A DNA stretch of 64,000 nt from Monosporascus cannonballus (taxonomy: Eukaryota; Ascomycota; Sordariomycetes; Xylariales): the NCBI GenBank assembly GCA_004154925.1, contig QJNS01000743.1, forward strand, positions 248,378-312,377, written 5' to 3'. This document shows, one piece after another, positions 34,416 to 48,028 of the stretch. The notes below the pieces were generated by a model. The model saw only the letters and a program-made list of their open reading frames with translations, was not told the DNA's origin and searched no databases. How positions within the stretch are numbered: the first letter of the stretch is position 1; each line of letters starts with the position of its first letter. Position numbers and translations under genes: made by a program.

Positions 34416-35500
34416 CACAAGCTTAGGAAGCAAACAAGCTCGCAAGTCGTTTTTATCAAGATATTAACTACTTAACTTTAATTGTTAATTTCTGACTATT
34501 ATTCCCACATTTCGCAGATTAATGCTAGCGAGGAAAGAGTTTAGTATCGAATTTTCCTATTTAAATACACAAAAGCATTTTATCCGATATAAATATAATA
34601 AAAATATAGTATAATTTATTATTATGTGCTTCATCTCGTGATATGCGTGAAGATTAAATAGTACAGAACATTTAAAGTTTAATAAAGTATAAATATCAAC
34701 GCTAAAATTATATTTTTCCAAGTTTTATAAGTATTTTGTAAATAATTCCAAGAAAATTTAAAATCTTATTTCAAAATACATTACAGTAAATAGAAATATT
34801 ATAATGTAAACCAAACGGGATTGTTAAAATGGTTTTAAAATAATAAATATAGTAATTATCAATTTGTAAAATTAAGTATTATTAGTATTATTATATATTA
34901 TTTCAGAGAAACAAATGTTGTTTTAATATTAGTTAGCGACAACGTTTCTTATTTAATTAAGATACTGGATAAAATAAAAATAAATAAATAATTCATAAAT
35001 GGAGTTTAAAAAAGTTTAATGTTTTGATAAATATATGAGAACTTATGCGAAATAATCAGAATATCTTTTTGTTTTTAACGGTCATCATATTTATTATGTA
35101 ATAAAATTCGAAAAATGTTACCTAAATGAATATATTATTATATTTTATTTGTAATTTTTTAGAAACATTAAAGTTTTATATATTTTACTATTTTAATATA
35201 AGATGTCTTAGTTTTTTATGTCAAATATTTGACACGGTCTTATTATATTTAAATTATGAAAAAACTTTTACCGTGGTTCACAATACGTTTAAAGTTATTA
35301 TAACGTCCTATAATATCAAGCTCGGATTTCAAATGTTTAACATGTTTTGTTCGATTTTAATAAGGTTTTTTTAAGTTTAGAAATTTGCTTAATTCTATTT
35401 ATACGAACTATTTCGTTGTTTATTTTCACCGGTTGAATGTTTTCTTCGTTTGCAAATACTTTTAAAAATTTGCGTTTTATGATATAACTATAACTTTATT
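34416..35500 (+). mobile_element. P3: pogo/Fot1-like remnant, right end lost
   Basis: The left end 34416-34460 (CACAAGCTTAGGAAGC, AACAAGCTCGCAAGTCG, TTTTTA) matches the P2 ends. About 870 bases inside, a plus frame around 35126-35374 contains FKVIITSYNIKLGF, the counterpart of P2 FKVIITSDNIKSGF. In P2 the same distance is about 1140 bases, so about 270 bases have been lost. No right terminal repeat was found. Confidence 0.7.
35090..35480 (+). pseudogene. P3 transposase C-terminal remnant
   Basis: An 82-codon open stretch (35126-35374) without a real start. Its NTFKVIITSYNIKLGF segment aligns with P1 and P2 just before their AGFIPFDP-type block, and VIKFEKCYLNE upstream (about 35100) aligns with P2 IKFEKHYANN in another frame. 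It is too damaged to function; the family assignment rests on the NIKSGF motif and the linked terminal repeat. Confidence 0.65.
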
Positions 35501-36060
35501 TGCCAAAAAGAAGTAAAAATTAAATTTCATTAAATCAGTGCCTTGATTAAAAATTTTAAATTAATCAACTTTTAATGCAAGGTACATTTAGGTTTAAGCC
35601 ATATTTTCAGGCTGAGGCTAAATACAGAGAAAATCACTATACGATATAATTTACACGATAGATATCACATCCAGTATCTTCGAACACGACAACTAATTAC
35701 TAGTATTTACGGTTACTTAAATGTTATATTGCCGATATTTTAAAAAGTTTAATACAACTTTAAAAACAAGCTTAAAATTTATTTTTTATATTTCTATAAC
35801 AGTTAAATATAGTTTATTTGTACTATAATAATCTAACAGAGTGATGTTAAGTAACAAAATTAAATACAGAAATAAAATTTAATTAAATAAATCTTATAAC
35901 TTATTACTAACAAGGAATGTTTACGAACACAGTTTACGATTTAAAAGAAGTTTGCTTAAAACTTTAACTATTTAAAAGTATTGTTTTCAACGAGTTCATT
36001 TGACGCATTTATTTCGGAACAATTTTCAAATAAAAAACACGTAAAAATCAAAGTCGGCAC
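35500..36060. other. AT-rich spacer, no gene seen
   Basis: AT-rich sequence with no recognised feature. Confidence 0.45.
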
Positions 36061-36067
36061 GTTAATG

Positions 36068-36250
36068 TAACGGCCCTGGTAGTTGGCAGTAGCTGTGGGA
36101 TTGGTTGTCAGGTTAGAGATTGAAAGTACAGGCCACAACTGGTTGGGAGTTAAGGCTAGAGAACGCGTATCTTACATTTTCTGTATAAAAGATTTGGGCT
36201 TTCCTTTCTCTTTTCTGTTCTTCAAAAGGTGTTTGAAAAAATGTTTTAAT
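36068..36250 (+). repeat. Possible solo LTR fragment
   Basis: This is a sharply GC-richer patch. It begins TGTAACGGCCCTGGTAGTTG, contains a TATA-like TATAAAAG at about 36184, and continues into a pyrimidine-rich TTTCCTTTCTCTTTTCTG. The arrangement (TG start, TATA box, pyrimidine tract) resembles a retrotransposon LTR. No partner LTR, coding region or target duplication was found, so this is tentative. Confidence 0.4.
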
Positions 36251-36254
36251 TGAG

Positions 36255-37335
36255 AAATTAACTATTAAAACATATTAAACCAACATTTAAAAACCTTTTG
36301 CGAATAATTCGAATTTATTCGAATTATAATCGCAAAATACCATACGACCCCAAAAAAACAACGACTTTAATAAAACGGACTTTTTAATAACTGTTTTCGT
36401 AAAAAATAAATTAATTTTTAAAAATAAAAATTTTAAAAGCTTTTAAACATTTACAATAAAGATAAAAAATAATTAATAATTAAATACCACCTAAATTAAA
36501 TTTAAAATATAGTTATTAATTTGATGGATATATTTATATAAGTATAAATAAATGAAAATAGTTTTGTATTTTTAGTAATTACGAATGTTACTATTCGACA
36601 AAATTCCAAAATAGTATGTAAATAACAGTATTATATATTAAGGGAATCCGGTGTACGAAAATATAATTGAGAATTATATTGTGGCAGTTTATGAAATTAT
36701 TACAATTATTTGTTTAAACTTAAACTTCATTATCTTAAGCTTAATTTCGATTTTAAAACCTTTAAATAATTTATATATATATATGTATATTAATTTATAT
36801 TTGATAAAAATATTAAATATAATATGTATCGGAATTAAATTAATCATGCTATAATTATAAAACTATTTAGGACTTAACTCTTTTAACTGTTTTTTAATTA
36901 CGACATAATTATAATAATTCGTACGGACAAAAACATAATTAAGCCGGTTTTTCTATATTAAATTGTCTTTAAATGGCTTGGAATAAAATGATACACGTAA
37001 TTTTTACGTTACTATAATTATAAAATCGTTACGGTCGATAACTATACAGAATTTTAACTTAATTATATTAACTTTCATGTTTATTGAAAAATTTCGACAA
37101 GAGTTTCATATAAATATTAATTTATATTTGACGTATATTTAAAATATTAAATTTATTTAATTTGAAGTAGTTGCCAAAAAAATATTTATTTTTGAAAACA
37201 AATTCTAAAACGGAAACGTTTTTCTGCAACTTGAATTTAGGCCTTGCTGCCTCGTTATGGGGATACGCTATTTGTTTAGTTAATTTTAGCGCTTTGGCCT
37301 AATACATAAAAGTATATCAAAAATAGAAACGAGCC
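36255..37335. other. AT-rich desert, no gene seen
   Basis: AT-rich sequence; the plus open frame 36651-36854 has low-complexity composition and no motif. Confidence 0.45.
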
Positions 37336-37420
37336 AGCAAAGGCCTGAGCTAGCTGAGGTAACTGACCGCCTTGTTCTGCCCTATATACCTACTAGGTGC
37401 TACTTGGGACTGTGCCATTA
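37335..37420 (+). repeat. Dispersed repeat R2, copy b
   Basis: 37362-37416 matches 12181-12236 (CTGACCGCCTTGTTCTG, TATATACC, ACTAGGTGC). The upstream GC-rich sequence, containing GGCCTGAGCTAGCTGAGG, is not shared with copy a. Confidence 0.5.
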
Positions 37421-37424
37421 TCCT

Positions 37425-38170
37425 CATATCGACCGTTTTGCCGTTTATTTTTGCCGGATTTACTTTTTCCTCTTTTACTAAAAATTTTCAAAAGTATTTG
37501 CAAAATAATAAAATATACCAGCTAGATATAGAGAAAACAGGAAAAATATTAAAGTAAATTTGGCGATAAAAATAATCAAATAGGTTTTTATTACGAAATT
37601 GTGTTCTTTTTCGATAATAAAAGGCTTAATTACGTAAAACGAAGCATATTTTAATAAAGGTCGAAAAGTTAAAAATAAAAGATTTTCTAACAAAACCTTC
37701 TTCTTATATAAAAGAGTTAAGCTTTTTCATTCCAAATAAGAAAATAGTAGTAAAAGAAGGCAACTACTAACGGTTGAAAATAACTACTATAAAAAAGCTA
37801 AGACAAAAAACAAATTGGTATTAATAACACAAGCTTAAGTATAATACGCCCATTGGTAAAAAAATTATGAAGGTTTTTAAAAATTTAAATTTTGGACAGT
37901 TTTAACATAATTAAATATATTATAATTTAGGTATTTGAATTAATTATTCCAAAATGTGAAAAATATTAATCGTTTTCTTCCAGCTTGCGTTTTATTATTA
38001 TTATTTGTATTATTATAATGAAATATATTATTAAATCGTAATTTAATTACATTGTAGTATTTTCTTTTCTAAATAATTTTCCCATTATATTTTCTGTTAT
38101 TGTAATTTGGCTAATAACGGCCAAAACTAATAAATGGTAAATACGTTGCGAATACGTCAAATATTTAATA
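37425..38170. other. AT-rich spacer, no gene seen
   Basis: AT-rich sequence between R2 and an open stretch. Short open frames on both strands (37372-37557, 37478-37693) overlap and look like chance. Confidence 0.4.
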
Positions 38171-38175
38171 TAAGA

Positions 38176-38482
38176 GATTAAGGCGGCAAAACCTTTTTAT
38201 TATAAAATACTTAAAAAATATCGCCAGTTTTTCCATTTTAATACGGCGACCTATAAAGATTTATCCGCTATCGACAGGCCAAATGGTAACGAAAAATCGG
38301 TAAAAAAAAAGAAAAATATTTCAGGTTTTTTGGAAATTTTCAAAATTACATATTATATTTCTTTTATATTGAATATATTTTCTTTTTTTATTTTATTAAA
38401 ATATAACTTTTTGCAATGGATTACGAAATTTGGAAGCGGAAAATTAAAATTATATATAAATAAATTACATGCAACATTTTAA
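38176..38482 (+). pseudogene. Unassigned coding-like stretch
   Basis: About 102 codons stay open without a start codon. The first 45 residues have protein-like composition: AAKPFYYKILKKYRQFFHFN, then ATYKDLSAIDRPNGNEKS. The remainder is low-complexity. The balanced composition of the first part contrasts with the desert around it and suggests a fragment of a transposon or captured gene. I do not recognise a family. It could be chance. Confidence 0.3.
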
Positions 38483-38484
38483 TG

Positions 38485-41400
38485 TTTTTTAAATATTTTG
38501 TTATTAATTAAAATTCGTATTAACATTATTTATATTACATAATTTTGTAATATAAGTAAGTATTTAGGTAAATCCTAATTTATTCATAGTTTACTTTAAT
38601 GAAATAATTTCTAAAAATATAAGTTTGTTTATATATATACAAGTATATGTTTTCTCTTATACATATTATAAGATGTTGTAAAACGTTATATTTTTATAAC
38701 AGGAAAAGTTCCAAAAATAGATTTTAAGATAAAAAAAGTGTAATATATATTTTGTAACCCCGGAAAACGCAATGTTTTGGTTTTTTATAGTTATATATCT
38801 AAATATAATATTTATTAATTTATGAATAAGAATTAAATTTTTGTATTAAATTTTCTTAACGTATTAACGGTTAATTAAATTATACTAATTAAAAATTTTA
38901 GAAGTTTATAAAATCCGCTGTTTTGATATAATGAAATATACGAAATTTGGAAATAATTAGGAACATTTTAATATTACGGTTTATCAAATTCTTATTTATA
39001 TATAAACCTATGTATGAAATAATAACGCCTTTATTTAAAATATTTTCGGCATTATCTGTAAAGGGCTTACACTCGGCCTTGCATAATTAAAATATTTTAA
39101 TAGTATTCTGTACAACGGTTTTAATATACATAAACCTTTTATTTGTGTTTCGAATAAAATTTACGGAAATACTTCTTAATATTAATACACTAATATACAA
39201 TAAATTTTCAATATTTAACAGTGATATAATAAATACTAATACAATATCTTTCATAAACCTTTTATTTGATTATTATTTTTAATGAACCAAAAATATATAT
39301 AATCTTGTTTTCATTTTTTAAAGTAAAAATAATTTATAAATCTCGTTGAATAACAAATATGGAAAATATTTATAATATATGGTTTTTTCCTACTAAAAAT
39401 TACAACATTTAATATTTCCCCGGATTATCCATAAAAATATATTCGCCGGTTTTTATATTTAAGAAAAGCTATAATTTCTCTCAGTATTATATATTATCGA
39501 TTTGGTTGTTATTTTTATTTTTGTTATAGATAGTTCCGACGGTACTATGTTTCTAATTAATATTTCCGTTATTACGTAAACATTTCAAATTAATACAAGG
39601 CAGTATGTATAAAGTTTATAAATATCCGTCCGTTAATTTATGTTTGATTACTGGCCCGCATGAAGTTAAATATATTAACCGTTTTTACATTTAGGATATT
39701 TTAAGTATCTTTTAAAATTATAAATATATATTAAAATTATAAATATATATTAAAATTATAAATATATATTAAAATTATAAATATATATATTATATTATTA
39801 GCCGTAAAAACTTTATTATTACTATCTGCCTTTATTATAATTACTTCAATGCCAGATATTTAAGATTTTCTACAATTACCGTAAAAAATCAGTATAAATA
39901 CTTTAAAATAATATTTAATTTTGTATAACAAATAAAACATTAAATTTATAATTTTTATCATTGTCCTAAATATATTTAGTATTTAATATTTTTAAATGCG
40001 ATTTTCTTAAATTTAGTTTAACAAACTTGGAAAAAATTATTAATGTATTATATTTACAAACTTATATAAAATGGATTAATGTATTTAATATACATATTTG
40101 GTACTGAAATTAATTCAGGGAATAAATTCTTAAGAAAATATTTAACATATAATAAAAGTTAAATAAATATTTGGGCAAATAAAATGTAAGGATCTTTTCC
40201 TAAAAATTTAAGAGATCTCCAACGACCATGATAAAATCGAAATTATCTTTGTTTATAATTTGATTTAAATTTTAATTATAACTTTGTTTACCAATCTCAG
40301 TTATAAATTCTTTAGTTGCGCTTTTATTGTTACGAAAGCTTTAAACCGCATTGTTTAATATTATAATATAAGATACATTATTTAGTAACCTGTAAATAAT
40401 TTTCCAAAAATGCGTAACAAATTTTTATAATTACAGGTTTTTTCTACAACATTAATTAACATTCATTATTATTAGGTACTATATTTTATAATTAGAAAAA
40501 CAATTTAGTAGGAAATATTACATTTGAAATCATCTATAAAATGGATATTTAAAAATTACAGTAAATATTATTTAATAAAATGATAAAGACGCCAGGATTT
40601 AAAAATAATATAAAGTGGCAAACTTATAATAATAAATAATAAATAAAAAACATATATTATAATAGTAAAAGTAAGTCGAAAAAAATAAAACAAATATGAA
40701 TTAATGTGAAAAGAGTAATGTTGTTTTTTTTAAAAAAATAAAGACATCGAAAATATTTAAGAATATTTTTAAAAAATATTCCATTTAGTAGTTTATAAAA
40801 TATGTTTTTTAAGTTTTTTTAAACAATACCCTTGGTATATTTTGAAAATTCCAATTTTTATTATGTATATATTTTGCTGTTTTAAGTTTTGTTAATGTTA
40901 ACTCTTTAACAAAACCTTTGTATATAATCGTATTTTTAATAACATTAACTATCGTTTTTATTAAAAATTTTCGAATATAATATTTGTTGTGTTTTAAGTC
41001 ATATTTTTATAGTATGAAATGTTTTAAAACTAATTAGCTTTTAATACTCAAAATCTTATAACACAAGTATTTTGAGGTTTTATATAAGAAATTGGTTATT
41101 ACTATTTTTAATAAATATTTTATTTTAAATACGGGTTTTTAATTTATAAGTTTTTTTTCAAGGGGGCAAACAAGTGCGTATTTAAAATTATTGGATAAAT
41201 TTATTAATATTGCAATAAAGTAAATTGGTATATTAAGTCAATTTTATCTTCGATAACGAGAAAGAAGTTTAGTTTTGGTGGTTATTTTTTATAAAATATG
41301 CTTTAAAAATGTAACAGTTTTTATAAAAATTAAAATATACTTGATTATTTATGGTAAACAAAAACGCATTATACTTAAACTTACATCCAATTGTCGAATA

Positions 41401-44400
41401 TACAGTTACGAAATTAATAGTCGTTTTCATTACGGGCTAATAAACACCTTTAATTATTTCGAAATAATAAAATATTTTAAATATATTTAACGTCGATCGA
41501 AATTTCAATTCCGCAATTAGTTTATTTAAGCTATAACACGTTGCGGTGAAAAGGGTTTAATTAAAATTACATTAAAAAGTCAAGATAATATTTATCTATA
41601 AAGTTTTAAAACAGGTAATCTAATACTTGAAAATTAATTTTATTTTTGGTATTCGCTTTTTCGTTTATATATTTGTTTCAAGACACTAATTTTTAAGATT
41701 TCTTAATTTTGCAACAAACTTTGCGAAGAATGCTTCTCAAAATTTAAATATAACTTCTGGAGATTTACTGAAATAATTTAAATTAATATATGTTAGTTAG
41801 TAAAGAGTTTTAAATTTCCAAAATAATATTTATTTAATATTTGCTTTTATATTTAAAATTACCAAACCCAAAAATTTTCGCTTGAAAAATTTATACACTA
41901 TTATTAAATATAAATTAAATTTATTGAAACTGAGAATATGTTATGATATATGTTTATAGAAACATTTAAACAATTAATTATAAAATGATATATTAAAATG
42001 TGAAAAAAAATACGAAAAATATTTATCAGTACTAACTTCCGAAATAGTAATATTTAAAACACAATATTTACGTTACAAAATGAAGAATATTTAATATAAA
42101 TAGTTAAGCTTTTGAAAACTTTTAGTATTGTAACTAATTTTGAATCTTGTTTTATTTGGAATTAAAATTGTAATATTTTGCTATAAGCTAAATGAAAATT
42201 TTTGGTCCGTATAAAAAATTATATACATAATTTTTTTAATTTTTTTAATATTATAACATAGATCTCTCTTAAGAGTATATTAGAGAGTATTTAACCGATT
42301 AATCGTTTTAAACTTCTTTACCTTTCCGTTACGAGTTTTCACAAAATTTTATTACTGACGTAAATTTTTAATAAAACGAGCTTCAATGTTTTCGTTTACA
42401 TTTATTTCCGTATTAGCTGGATAATTAAGATTTTGGTTTACGGAATTAAATATACAACTTTCCGCAATTCAAATTTTTAAAGATACTTAAAAGGTTTAAC
42501 GTCGAATATAAACGTAAAAAGATATTAAGTATAAAATGACCATTTTTGAAACACAAGATATGTCGAAATTCGATTAAGAAAAATAACTTAATATTATTTT
42601 AAAATCTACATATATCTTGGTGATATTTATTAAATGTAAGTTTATCTGGTTCAACATACATTTCCTATATTTACAAATTGTTAAAATAAATACTGGCTAA
42701 ATATATAATAATATTAAAATTCATCGCTTACCTTCTGTTAATATAAAATATGTAATTTCGATTTTTATAACGGCATTTTTCGTTTTCATTGTAATTAATA
42801 CTTTTAAGAAAAATCTAATAATTCCATTTAATTTGCGTGTGTCCGTTATTCGCTAAATTTTAAATTGTAAAAAATTACTATTCTAAACTTATAAACAGAA
42901 AAAGTATTTATCTTTGTTAAAATAACATATGTGTAATTTTAACATCCGAAATAATATGTTTTCGTTAATTAGTTTTATTAAATAAAGAAACTTTTTAATT
43001 TCAGTTGAAACAAACAGGTTTCTAAAAATATATCGGTTTTTCAGCTTTAATTAGTTTTTAAATAAAATAATATTCTCATATTTTACTTGTAGTACTGTTA
43101 TTTCCTTTTTAATAAAGCTTTTATTTTTATTTAATATTAAACAATAAAATAATAAAAAATCTGGTTATTTTAATTCATACTTTTAAGGTTTTCACAATCG
43201 AGAAAAAAAACAAGTTTTCGTAATACCTCTATACGGTTTTAAACTATAAAAACATTAAAATTATCTATTTTAAATTTGAGTAATTTAACTAATAAATAAT
43301 TGAAAATCGTTTTTGAAAAAATTAATATTAATGTTTTAAAAATATTTTCTAAATTACTTTAATGTATTTAATGTAATGTGTTGTTATTTTATTAAAGGTA
43401 TTTATATAATTTATATATATACTCATAAAAACGTTGATTGTTTGCAAAATGTATTGTAAGAATCGTTAAATATTTAGAAATGCATTTTGCAAATTTATAA
43501 AAATTTATATTAAATATTTCGACGCTTTTAAGCAAAATAACGGTTATTTTATTTTTATATATGTTAAACCCTGTAATTTCTCTAAGAAGTTGAGAATTAA
43601 TTAAAATAGTACCATATTTGCTTTTTTATATTTAATGATAAGATTTTCGTTAAATAAAAAATATAAGTTAAGTATTAAACTTTTTTTTAACGTTCGACAC
43701 TTTTAAACTATTTTTTGCATATTTCGTTTATTATATGCTATATTATAAAAAGAGAATATTTGAAAAATGCAAATATTATTAATTATTTTATTTTTCCTCA
43801 ATAAGTATCTTATTTATGGTAATTATTTTTAGTATATTATTTAGGTGGTTTATTTCATAAAATAGAGTTATTCTCTCGAAGTTTGTTTTATTTCCGCATA
43901 TTGTAGTTTGTACTCTATTTGTTCGATATATCCGTTAAATATGCAATACACTTTTTTTTTAATAATTTAAAATTGTTGAGAAATTTAAACCTTTTGGTTT
44001 TTATTGTGTTCGTATAATATACACCGTTAATTTATTTACTTAATTCGGTAACCTTTTAGGTTCAAAATACCTTTTTTAGATCTTAAAAAATAATTTTCGT
44101 TATCGTTATTTTTCAATTAAGTAAATTTGGTTTTATTTGGGGTAATTACATAAATTTGGGTATATTATTTATAAGGGAATATCTTTCTGCATTTCGATAA
44201 AAATAATAATGTTAATTATGTTCTCATATTCTGCAATAAAAGCATAGTTCCTTTTCTCATATATTATTAGTCTGATTTGAATACATTATAACACATAAGT
44301 ATTATAATTATAAAATAAAATAAAATGATCTTATTTACAACGTTTTAAATTTGCTGGTTAAATAAGTTTTAGTTTATAAGTTATTTTTATAAAAACAGGA

Positions 44401-45295
44401 ATATTTTTGTAAAACGTAACTATTATTATTTTATCCGAATTATTTATTATAATACTGTAGTTAACAGAAAACATTGCCTTTAAATATAAATTAAGTTTAT
44501 AATTAAAATTAAAGAAATTTGTGTTTTTACATGGTTATTTTGCATGCGTTACGAACAATATTAAAGATTTATAAAGTAAATATTGTTTTTTACTTAAGTA
44601 TACGTAAGCGTTGAACTTCTTGTAATTTAACGTTTGATTTTATAAATATTTTGATTTTAAAAGCGATTTTGTGCGTTAAATTTTAATCAGCAAAAATATT
44701 AATATAATATATTTTGAAATACACGTCTGTTGACTTTATTTTATTTTAAGCGATGCTTAAAAATAACAATAAATGTATTGTTAAGATTTTGTTAAATTTC
44801 TTTTCGTAGTATGACGGTGTAATAATTATTCTGTCGTCAATTCCGTTCGTTACAAAAATGTTATTATTATTTTCCGCCGTTTATATTTTACGCGTATTAT
44901 TCAACTTTTCAGTAATTTTGCATCTTTACGTCAGGTATTTGATGTAATATTATAAATAAAATATGTTGTTTTAAAAAAATCATAATAATAACACATAAAC
45001 ATTTAAGTAATTTTATTTATAATTCTTAATGTTAGGTATTTAACTAAAAAACTATTAGAAACTAATTACGCTACTGTTAATATTAATATCTTAAAGAAAA
45101 AACCCAATTTTTCTTTGTTTATATAACTCCGCTAATTAAACTCTAATTATTTTTACATCTTTATTAATTAATACTTTTCATAATTGTTAGTAAAATATAT
45201 GTTATTATCAAATTTAATTTAATTATTTTTATCTTGATAAAATTTGACTTATTTTTAAAATTTTGTACTAAGAACGCCAGTCTTTACGGTAATTA
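38485..45295. other. Long AT-rich desert, no gene seen
   Basis: Nearly 7 kb of stop-dense, AT-rich sequence. It contains the 19-bp tandem array at 39713-39788 and one open frame (41275-41490, plus) without motif. No LTR, terminal repeat or RNA gene was seen. Confidence 0.55.
39713..39788. repeat. 19-bp tandem repeat, four units
   Basis: Four consecutive exact copies of TAAAATTATAAATATATAT at 39713, 39732, 39751 and 39770. Confidence 0.95.
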
Positions 45296-45299
45296 TAAT

Positions 45300-45560
45300 T
45301 ACGGCCTTTATAAATTTTTCACCGCATTTCTGTTACTAAAAAAAGTTCAGTATTTATTTTTATAAGTTTTAATAATTTAATGGTTTTTATATTTAATACG
45401 AATAAAAGGATTTGCGCTAAATCGTTCTCCGTTATTATATTAATAATTAAAACGTTTTTAGGACGGTAAACTTTTTGGAAAATCTGCTTTAATTACGTTT
45501 ACAAGGTTAATTAAAATTACGTTTTTAAATATTATCTGTATTTATCGATTTCGCTTTTAA
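45300..45560 (+). repeat. Dispersed repeat R4, copy b
   Basis: Matches 2160-2400: CGTTATTATATTAATAATTA, then AAAACG, a gap, and AATTACGTTT. It carries more transitions than copy a in the second half. Confidence 0.4.
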
Positions 45561-45564
45561 ACGT

Positions 45565-46810
45565 ATGTATAAATTACGTTCATAATTTAAAATCCCAATC
45601 GATAAAATTATGAATTATTGTAAGTTGTAATTAATTATTTGTAAAATAAAAAGTAAATATAATATTAACTAAAAGTGAAATTAGATTACCGGATTTCAAA
45701 AACCGTTTTCTTGTAATATTTTTTCAAAATATATATATATAACTTCATAACAGTAACATAAATAATTATTTTAATAATATAAACTTTTATGAAAATATTT
45801 ATTACATTGTAAATATAAGTTATATATTACATAACCGTATTCTATTTCGTTAGTTTTTATATCTAAATTAAAGTTATTTCTTTAAATACGTGACGTTTTT
45901 TCATGAATTACTTATATATCATAGTATATTATATTCATAATTCCTTTTCTACTTAAAGCTTTATTTTAACAACGCGTAATTAATTTCATTAACGAATATT
46001 GGAAGTAATTTATGTAATCGCTTTATTTATATCGTCGAATTATGCCATATAATAAATTTATACATTTTTGGGTAAGAATAATGTTAAGAACTGTTTAAAA
46101 TTATTTTCTTTAATTTTATTTATCGTAATATTATTTATTCACTTAATAAAAAGATATACGTTTCGTAAGTACATATTTTAGTTAATGATTTTAAAAAAAA
46201 TTTCCTGCCAAAAATTGAAAAATCAGCATAAAATAATCCACGTATTAAGTTTCTTATCCCTAGATAAGTTTTTATACATATTTAATTTTTTCACAAATAT
46301 ATTTCAGATTCCAGAGATTTTGTTAATTATTATATAACTAAGTAGGTTTTTTTAAAAATCATCAACGGTCATAGTTGTTATTCTTTTTATGCTCCGATTT
46401 TTATCATGACCGGAAAATTGTTATCGAATATTTTAGAGTAAGTTTTTGCCGGTATTTTTAAAAATAAAACAGGGGTATGATTTAATATTTTGTTTTTAAA
46501 AAAACAAGCAATAAATTTGAAATCAAGTTGAATTTCGTTAAAATTTAAATATAAAAGGTTGATTTTGTAATAAATGAAAAGAAATATTTTTTTATAAAGT
46601 TTGAAAATATTTTAGGTTCGTAACAAAATATGAAATAATAAAATCAAATTTTGTTACGGAAATATCGATTATAAAAGATTAAAGATTTATTAATTTTGAA
46701 ATTTTCAACGGAAACAAATTACGCGGAAAGCTATGAAACTAGAATAAAATTCATTTTTTGGAGGTTTTTTAATGTTAAATTTAATAATACGAAATATTTT
46801 TTAAGTCTTT
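45565..46810. other. AT-rich spacer, no gene seen
   Basis: AT-rich sequence with no recognised gene or element end. The plus open frame 46696-46896 runs antisense into R1 and has no motif of its own. Confidence 0.45.
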
Positions 46811-46829
46811 ATTTTTTATTATTTACAAA

Positions 46830-47019
46830 ATGGCGGCCGTTTCCTTATCTGCGTTTACCGGATCTGTTTATAATTGTTACGCTCTTTCTGTCTTAGGAGA
46901 CCGCTTTTTTTCGCTTTTTCTTTTATTAAAATATGACGTCTCTAGGCAGAAAACTAAGACCATATGTAAATAAACAGACTTAGACTTCCAGAAACTAATT
47001 CCTTTTAATGGACTATTAT
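46830..47019 (-). repeat. Dispersed repeat R1, copy b, left piece
   Basis: On the minus strand this matches 3978-4110: TAGTTTCTGGAA, ATTTACATATGGTC, GAGACGTCAT, AGAAAGAGCGTAACAATT. It stops at the E/G insertion and continues at 56995. The bases ATTAT (47015-47019) next to the insertion recur at 56995-56999. Confidence 0.7.
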
Positions 47020-47432
47020 GTCGGCTAGGGGGTTTAACCAACTATTAAACCTTAGTCGTACGGGTTTATGTTGGCAGGAGTATCGTGGGAAACTGAGCAA
47101 AATATATTGTAATGTATTACGTTTCATAATATTAAAAATGACTGAGGTAACGAATTATTATTATAAGTTAAAATTATTTAAATTATAAAAATAATAAGTA
47201 TATATATTTTCGTTTTCACTTCAGGTGTTTAAATAGTTTAAACCCTTAAGCCCGTTAAGCCCTTTAAGTTTTTTTGCCGGCTTAAAAGGCTTAAGGTAAC
47301 TTAAAAGGCTTAAGGTATTTAGCACCTTAAGATCTTTAAGCTGATTACGTAATATCTTGGGCGGTGATTAAGGTTTGTTTGCTTCGTAGGCCCGACCGTC
47401 TGTAAGGAAGCCAAAACCGTTAGGTTATAATA
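47020..47432 (-). repeat. E/G 3' LTR
   Basis: On the minus strand it starts TATTATAACCTAACGGTTTT and ends AACCCCCTAGCCGAC. It contains the CTTAAG-rich tract (47230-47345). It aligns with the A and F LTRs. Confidence 0.85.
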
Positions 47433-47490
47433 CGATCTTTCTTTTTCTAAGATTTTCGTCCTTAAAGATCAAATTATTCGTTATCGTTTT
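47433..47490 (-). promoter_or_regulatory. E/G polypurine tract and conserved upstream block
   Basis: Complement reads AGAAAAAGAAAGATCG directly before the 3' LTR, preceded by TAATTTGATCTTTAAGGACG. This is the same layout as A, F and D. Confidence 0.7.
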
Positions 47491-47606
47491 TTAATAAATA
47501 AACTTTTTTTATATTTATTATATTGAACCGTATTAAAAAGTTTCGTTTTCGTAAGCATATTAACGTTTTTATTTTTTTTAAACGTATTAAACGTTTTAAT
47601 ATCAAA

Positions 47607-48028
47607 ATGGCTTTTTATTTCCGTTATAAAAAGAAAAATGCAAAATATAAAATTATTTGGGGTTTTTTAAAATATGCGCGTTATATTTATTATAACGGGT
47701 TTTGCGACATTTTCGGTCCTTTAAAAATTAAATATCAAAAATTTCTGGATAAAAAAATCCTTTGGAATATGAAAAAAAATAAAATCGTAAAATATTACGA
47801 ACGGCTGCCAATAAGTTGGACCGTTTGCAAAAATAAAGGCGGCTATTCCGTTATCGTAATATCGAGATGTTTTGTCGAAATATTAAAGGTATAAAGGTTA
47901 TAAAGGAATTCGAATACTTAAAAAAGAAATAATAATAATTGGAGGCCGCCGTTACGGTTATTATGTTAATATAGGCCGCGGCCAATTAGCTCGATATCCC
48001 GGTTATTAATTGGTCGGTTATTAATTGA
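47607..48028 (+). pseudogene. Antisense ORF downstream of E/G pol (copy 2)
   Basis: This is the counterpart of the A antisense ORF, read opposite to E/G pol. ATG at 47607 gives MAFYFRYKKKNAKYK, then CDIFGPLKIKYQKFLDKK. A long open frame covers 47523-47894, including in-frame sequence upstream of this ATG. A frameshift follows, and the C-terminal LEAAV-type segment is visible in another frame near 47940 (GAGGCCGCCGTTACGG at the DNA level). The consensus frame runs to a TGA near 48026. Position between chromodomain and polypurine tract, orientation and sequence all match A and F. Function unknown. Confidence 0.65.

Noticed and set aside
37372..37693. Two overlapping open frames after R2 copy b
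   Set aside because: They lie on opposite strands, are hydrophobic by composition and show no motif.
37838..37860. Possible right end of P3 (ACACAAGCTTAAG)
   Set aside because: Only about a dozen bases match, and the orientation is the same as the left end, not inverted.
39713..39788. CRISPR-like or minisatellite array
   Set aside because: Units are directly adjacent, without spacers; it is a simple AT tandem repeat.
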